Positions 4,953-5,176 of a stretch of 5,176 bases of DNA are shown piece by piece; the first letter of the stretch is position 1, and each line of letters starts with the position of its first letter. Made by a program: the position numbers and the translations under genes. The stretch covers positions 1 to 5,176 of the forward strand of contig MNYL01000257.1 of assembly GCA_001873075.1 (NCBI GenBank), given 5' to 3'. This stretch comes from Fibrobacteres bacterium CG2_30_45_31 (GTDB lineage Bacteria; Fibrobacterota; Fibrobacteria; Fibrobacterales; Fibrobacteraceae). The notes beneath the pieces were generated by a model. It saw only the letters and a program-made list of their open reading frames with translations, had not been told where the DNA came from and made no database searches.

Positions 4953-5176
4953 ATAGTCCGAAAGTCTGAGACAATTGCTGTGGAGGAAAACAAAAAATGT
5001 TTAAAGCAATCCCAAAAGAGATTAAAGATCAGGTGTTGGCCCGAATTAAAAATGATGGCATTAGCGCCAATCAAGCCGCCAATGACGCAGGCATTAGTCC
5101 AAAAACTGTTTACGGTTGGATAACAAAAGAAGCCGGTAAAACTGATTGTAATATCATCGAGTTTAACCGTCTCAAA
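4939..5176 (+). mobile_element. Left end of an IS3-like insertion sequence (partial)
   Basis: The element begins at or near TGTAAACTAGACAC (4939-4952). The 5'-TG end and the short untranslated leader before a small helix-turn-helix OrfA fit the IS3 group. The boundary is supported independently: homology of the minus-strand phosphoribosyltransferase stops here. The right end, OrfB with its DDE domain, and the target duplication are beyond the window, so the family assignment and exact first base are inferred. Confidence 0.6.
4997..5176 (+). CDS. Transposase OrfA, helix-turn-helix, IS3-like (partial, continues past the window)
   Basis: Sixty codons are visible from the ATG to the right edge, beginning MFKAIPKEIKDQVLARIKND. 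The segment GISANQAANDAGISPKTVYGW (21-41) is a helix-turn-helix of the kind that binds IS ends in IS3-family OrfA proteins, and the frame is still open at the last base (...IIEFNRLK). The start has a good Shine-Dalgarno, GGAGG at 4982-4986, ten bases upstream in an A-rich leader. In IS3 elements OrfA is usually followed by an overlapping OrfB integrase made by -1 frameshifting; this cannot be seen here. Similar short OrfA proteins are frequent in CPR genomes, which is one reason for the organism guess. Confidence 0.8.
   Translation, partial: MFKAIPKEIKDQVLARIKNDGISANQAANDAGISPKTVYGWITKEAGKTDCNIIEFNRLK

Noticed and set aside
4939..4980. Outward promoter in the IS3-like end driving the truncated phosphoribosyltransferase and hydrolase
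   Set aside because: No -35/-10 pair with acceptable spacing could be found reading leftward from the element.

Overview
The window looks like an accessory or eroding stretch of a bacterial chromosome that uses the standard code. Internal Gly, Trp and stop usage gives no sign of UGA recoding. The style of both insertion-sequence (IS) transposases (a zinc-ribbon DDE type on the left, a short helix-turn-helix OrfA on the right) and the compact gene set resemble Patescibacteria/CPR genomes. That assignment is a resemblance judged by eye, not a phylogenetic result.

Layout. Positions 1 to about 257 are the end of an IS whose transposase reads leftward out of the window. It abuts an rtcB gene (RNA 3'-phosphate ligase, + strand, 261-1226) that has lost its 5' end and also carries an in-frame TAA at 462-464, so rtcB is a pseudogene. 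Directly downstream on the same strand is an intact 2H phosphoesterase of the LigT / 2'-5' RNA ligase family (1260-1802). Convergent to this pair is a leftward series of four genes. From its upstream end these are a 5'-truncated phosphoribosyltransferase (4599-4952), a dienelactone-hydrolase-like alpha/beta hydrolase (3967-4599, stop/start overlap with the former), a CapA-like metallophosphatase (2904-3887) and ribose-phosphate pyrophosphokinase prs (1840-2793). A candidate promoter lies before prs and a candidate terminator just after it. The right edge (about 4939-5176) is the start of a second, IS3-like element whose OrfA reads rightward. It has removed the N-terminal half of the phosphoribosyltransferase.

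How the genes relate. RtcB and the 2H enzyme both act on RNA ends (2',3'-cyclic phosphate chemistry), so the pair may be the remnant of an RNA-repair or RNA-processing unit in which the ligase has died. The phosphoribosyltransferase and hydrolase belong to a pairing that is a single fused protein in some bacteria; here they are separate but translationally coupled. Prs makes PRPP for nucleotide synthesis and is the one clearly housekeeping gene. The main message is two independent IS insertions at the two edges, each decapitating a gene. I see no clearly novel multi-gene system, CRISPR array, tRNA or rRNA.
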